A stretch of 64,000 nucleotides of DNA from contig NZ_QOUX01000045.1 in NCBI RefSeq assembly GCF_004116265.1, positions 145,348 to 209,347 on the forward strand, given 5' to 3'. Both the position numbers and the translations under genes were made by a program. The notes beneath the pieces were generated by a model. That model saw nothing but the letters and a program-made list of their open reading frames with translations. It was not told the DNA's origin and did not search any database. Source of the stretch: Anaerobacillus alkaliphilus. Lineage in GTDB: Bacteria > Bacillota > Bacilli > Bacillales > Anaerobacillaceae. This document shows positions 62,447 through 64,000 of the stretch, one piece after another; within the stretch, counting starts at the first letter, position 1, and every line of letters begins with the position of its first letter.

Positions 62447-63847
62447 ATGAATGATGGACAATTAAAAAACTTACTATTTATATATGAAAACATATTGAAC
62501 GAAATTAATGTAGGTGTACAAGTTATTAACACTCAAGGAAATACAATTATTTATAATCGTAAAAAGGCTCAGCTAGAATCAATGGAACTAGACGATGTCT
62601 TACATAAAAATCTGTTAGACATTTTTTCTTTTAAAAATCGAAAAGACAGCCGCTTATTACAAGCACTAGAAAATGGCGTTAGTATGAAAAATGCTAAACA
62701 AACCTACTTCACCAATAAAGGAAAAGAAATAACCACCATTAATCATACGTACCCCATTGTAAAAGATGGTGAAGTGATTGCTGCGGTTGAATTAGCTAGT
62801 GACATTACAAAATTTGAACGCCTAAAAGAAAATGTTTTAAAAACAGGAAATACTCGATATACATTTGAGAGTATCATTGGTGAAAGTAAGGCTGTAAAAG
62901 AAGTAATTGATACAAGCAAAAGGGCTGCACGGACCTCATCTTCCGTATTAATTATTGGAGAAACAGGTACTGGAAAAGAATTATTTTCGCAAAGTATTCA
63001 TCATGGAAGTGAACGTTCAAATAAGCCGTTTATTTCACAAAACTGTGCAGCACTCCCGGATAGTTTATTAGAAAGTTTATTATTCGGAACAAAGAAGGGG
63101 GCCTTTACAGGAGCGATTGATCACCCTGGATTGTTAGAACAAGCTGAAGGAGGAACCATTTTACTAGATGAAATCAATTCACTAAATCCAGCGCTTCAAG
63201 CTAAGTTGTTAAGAGCAATCCAAGAGAAAACAATACGTCGGGTTGGGGATACGAAAGACAAGCAAGTTGATGTTCGAATTATCGCCACGATTAATGAGGA
63301 TCCAATTGATGCGATTGCAAATCATCGGCTACGAAAAGATTTATATTATCGCCTAAGTGTTGTCTCAATTATTATTCCGCCACTCCGTGATCGCAAAGAA
63401 GACATCCCTTTACTTGCTAATAAATTTATAGAGAAATATAATTACTTATTCCATTTAGATGTACGGAAAATTAGTGATAAGGTCTATCATTTATTTTTAG
63501 ATTACGATTGGCCGGGGAATATACGTGAGCTTGAACATGCGATTGAAGGAGCAATGAATTTAATTACCGATGAAACAGAAATAGGCTTTCATCATTTACC
63601 TTACCACTTCTTAAATAAGTCTAAGCAAGTTTACAGTGTGTCGTCTACTTCTCAAAATAAGAATTTAGACGAAGAAGATCTATCAGTCAAATTAAAAGAT
63701 CAAATGGAGAATGCAGAGGCAGCATATATAAAGAAAGTTCTTGAAAAGAATAAAAATAATATTACACATACAGCAAGTGTCTTAGGAATTAGTCGTCAAA
63801 GCTTACAATATAGAATTCGTAAATTTAATATAAAAGAAAGCTACTAG
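62447..63847 (+). CDS. rocR: Sigma-54-dependent arginine catabolism activator RocR
   Basis: The 466-residue protein (B. subtilis RocR is 461) has an N-terminal PAS sensor (VGVQVINTQGNTIIYNRKKA), AAA+ domain with Walker A GETGTGKE (about 171-178), GAFTGA near 218 and Walker B GGTILLDEIN. A Fis-type helix-turn-helix lies in the tail (TASVLGISRQSLQYRIRKF). Segments such as THTYPIV-like TTINHTYPIVKDG recall RocR. It activates arginine and ornithine catabolism. Ribosome site CTAAGGAGGAAGACAAA. Confidence 0.93.
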   Translation: MNDGQLKNLLFIYENILNEINVGVQVINTQGNTIIYNRKKAQLESMELDDVLHKNLLDIFSFKNRKDSRLLQALENGVSMKNAKQTYFTNKGKEITTINHTYPIVKDGEVIAAVELASDITKFERLKENVLKTGNTRYTFESIIGESKAVKEVIDTSKRAARTSSSVLIIGETGTGKELFSQSIHHGSERSNKPFISQNCAALPDSLLESLLFGTKKGAFTGAIDHPGLLEQAEGGTILLDEINSLNPALQAKLLRAIQEKTIRRVGDTKDKQVDVRIIATINEDPIDAIANHRLRKDLYYRLSVVSIIIPPLRDRKEDIPLLANKFIEKYNYLFHLDVRKISDKVYHLFLDYDWPGNIRELEHAIEGAMNLITDETEIGFHHLPYHFLNKSKQVYSVSSTSQNKNLDEEDLSVKLKDQMENAEAAYIKKVLEKNKNNITHTASVLGISRQSLQYRIRKFNIKESY

Positions 63848-63878
63848 TAGTTAAACGAGCCAAGGAGGCGATCTAAAC

Positions 63879-64000
63879 TGTACCCCTTGTAAAGGACATT
63901 TTAAAAAAAGACTAGGCAGCGTTAAGAAGATGATCTCTGTACTGTACAGGGGTCATCTTTTTTAAATCCCATTGGTATCTATAATTGTTGTAGTAATTCA
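63879..64000 (-). mobile_element. IS3-family (IS150-group) insertion sequence, right end, truncated by the window
   Basis: The terminal inverted-repeat-like TGTACCCCTTGTAAAGGACA (63879-63898) borders a transposase reading frame on the minus strand that runs off the window. The boundary is inferred from the terminal TGTACCCC and proximity to the transposase stop, as typical of IS3 elements. Confidence 0.75.
63912..64000 (-). CDS. IS3-family transposase (orfB), C-terminal fragment
   Basis: Minus-strand codons from 63998 down to the TAG at 63912 read NYYNNYRYQWDLKKMTPVQY, then RDHLLNAA. This is the recognisable C-terminus of IS150-group integrase-type transposases (YYNNYRYQW-LKKMTP-QYR). The rest is outside the window. 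The catalytic DDE residues are not visible. Confidence 0.88.
   Translation of the reverse strand, partial: NYYNNYRYQWDLKKMTPVQYRDHLLNAA

Noticed and set aside
63928..63964. Hairpin AAGATGA...TCATCTT with a T run that looks like a terminator after rocR
   Set aside because: It lies inside the minus-strand IS3-family transposase end (KKMTPVQYRDH codons), so the palindrome is coding sequence and coincidental.
9451..64000. CRISPR arrays, prophage or restriction systems
   Set aside because: No direct-repeat/spacer pattern, phage structural genes or methyltransferase-nuclease pairs were seen in the window.

Overview
The window is a low-GC, gene-dense chromosomal segment from an endospore-forming member of the Bacillaceae. 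The spore genes spoIVB, spo0A and sspH, a Spo0A-type sigma-H promoter, TnrA, and a backbone matching the Bacillus subtilis yqxC-ahrC-recN-spoIVB-spo0A ... bkd ... yqiW-yqiXYZ-yqjABCE ... yqjH ... namA ... proI-yqjQ-yqjW order all point there. A NaChBac-type voltage-gated sodium channel and a pyruvate formate-lyase operon suggest a facultatively anaerobic, probably alkaliphilic or sodium-dependent species (inference).

Layout: 0-6 kb holds the end of dxs, tlyA, ahrC, recN, spoIVB and spo0A. At 6-13 kb are pflBA and a four-gene envelope cluster (SteA-like, SteB-like, GT2 glycosyltransferase, MraY-like membrane protein). At 13-24 kb is the branched-chain keto-acid operon ptb-bcd-buk-lpdV-bkdAA-bkdAB-bkdB, preceded by bkdR and a sigma-54 promoter. 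At 24-33 kb are a Zur-boxed zinc-binding lipoprotein, bacilliredoxin, tRNA-Arg, an arginine-type ABC transporter, an L,D-transpeptidase, the 30-residue Prli42-like peptide, an epimerase and a PepT-like peptidase. At 33-41 kb are a ScoC-like regulator, dinB and a compact flagellar module (FliK-like, FlhB-tail-like, FliS, long flagellin, YaaR) with sigma-D promoters. At 41-50 kb are NamA, DarB, a deacetylase, a disrupted acetyltransferase, TnrA, aspartokinase and a BacNav channel. At 50-58 kb are proBAC under a proline T-box, a short-chain dehydrogenase, a TetR regulator, an SOS-boxed Y-family polymerase, a phosphatase and sspH. At 58-64 kb are asparagine synthase, a pentapeptide protein, alpha-ribazole salvage genes cblT-cblS, rocR, and the end of an IS3-family element that runs off the window.

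The most distinctive discovery is a family of 140-256 bp non-autonomous mobile elements with imperfect GGCTSTTTTCG-type terminal inverted repeats and 8-bp target duplications. There are four copies in this window. One splits a GNAT acetyltransferase gene, and removing the element plus one duplication restores the reading frame exactly. A second inverted-repeat sequence and heptameric tandem repeats inside the bkd operon are other unexplained structures.

Several functions connect. AhrC, the ArtPQM-type transporter and RocR form an arginine-sensing, uptake and catabolism theme. BkdR, the sigma-54 promoter and the bkd operon make branched-chain acyl-CoA precursors. TnrA and DarB sense nitrogen state and c-di-AMP. 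No prophage, CRISPR array or recognisable defence island was found.
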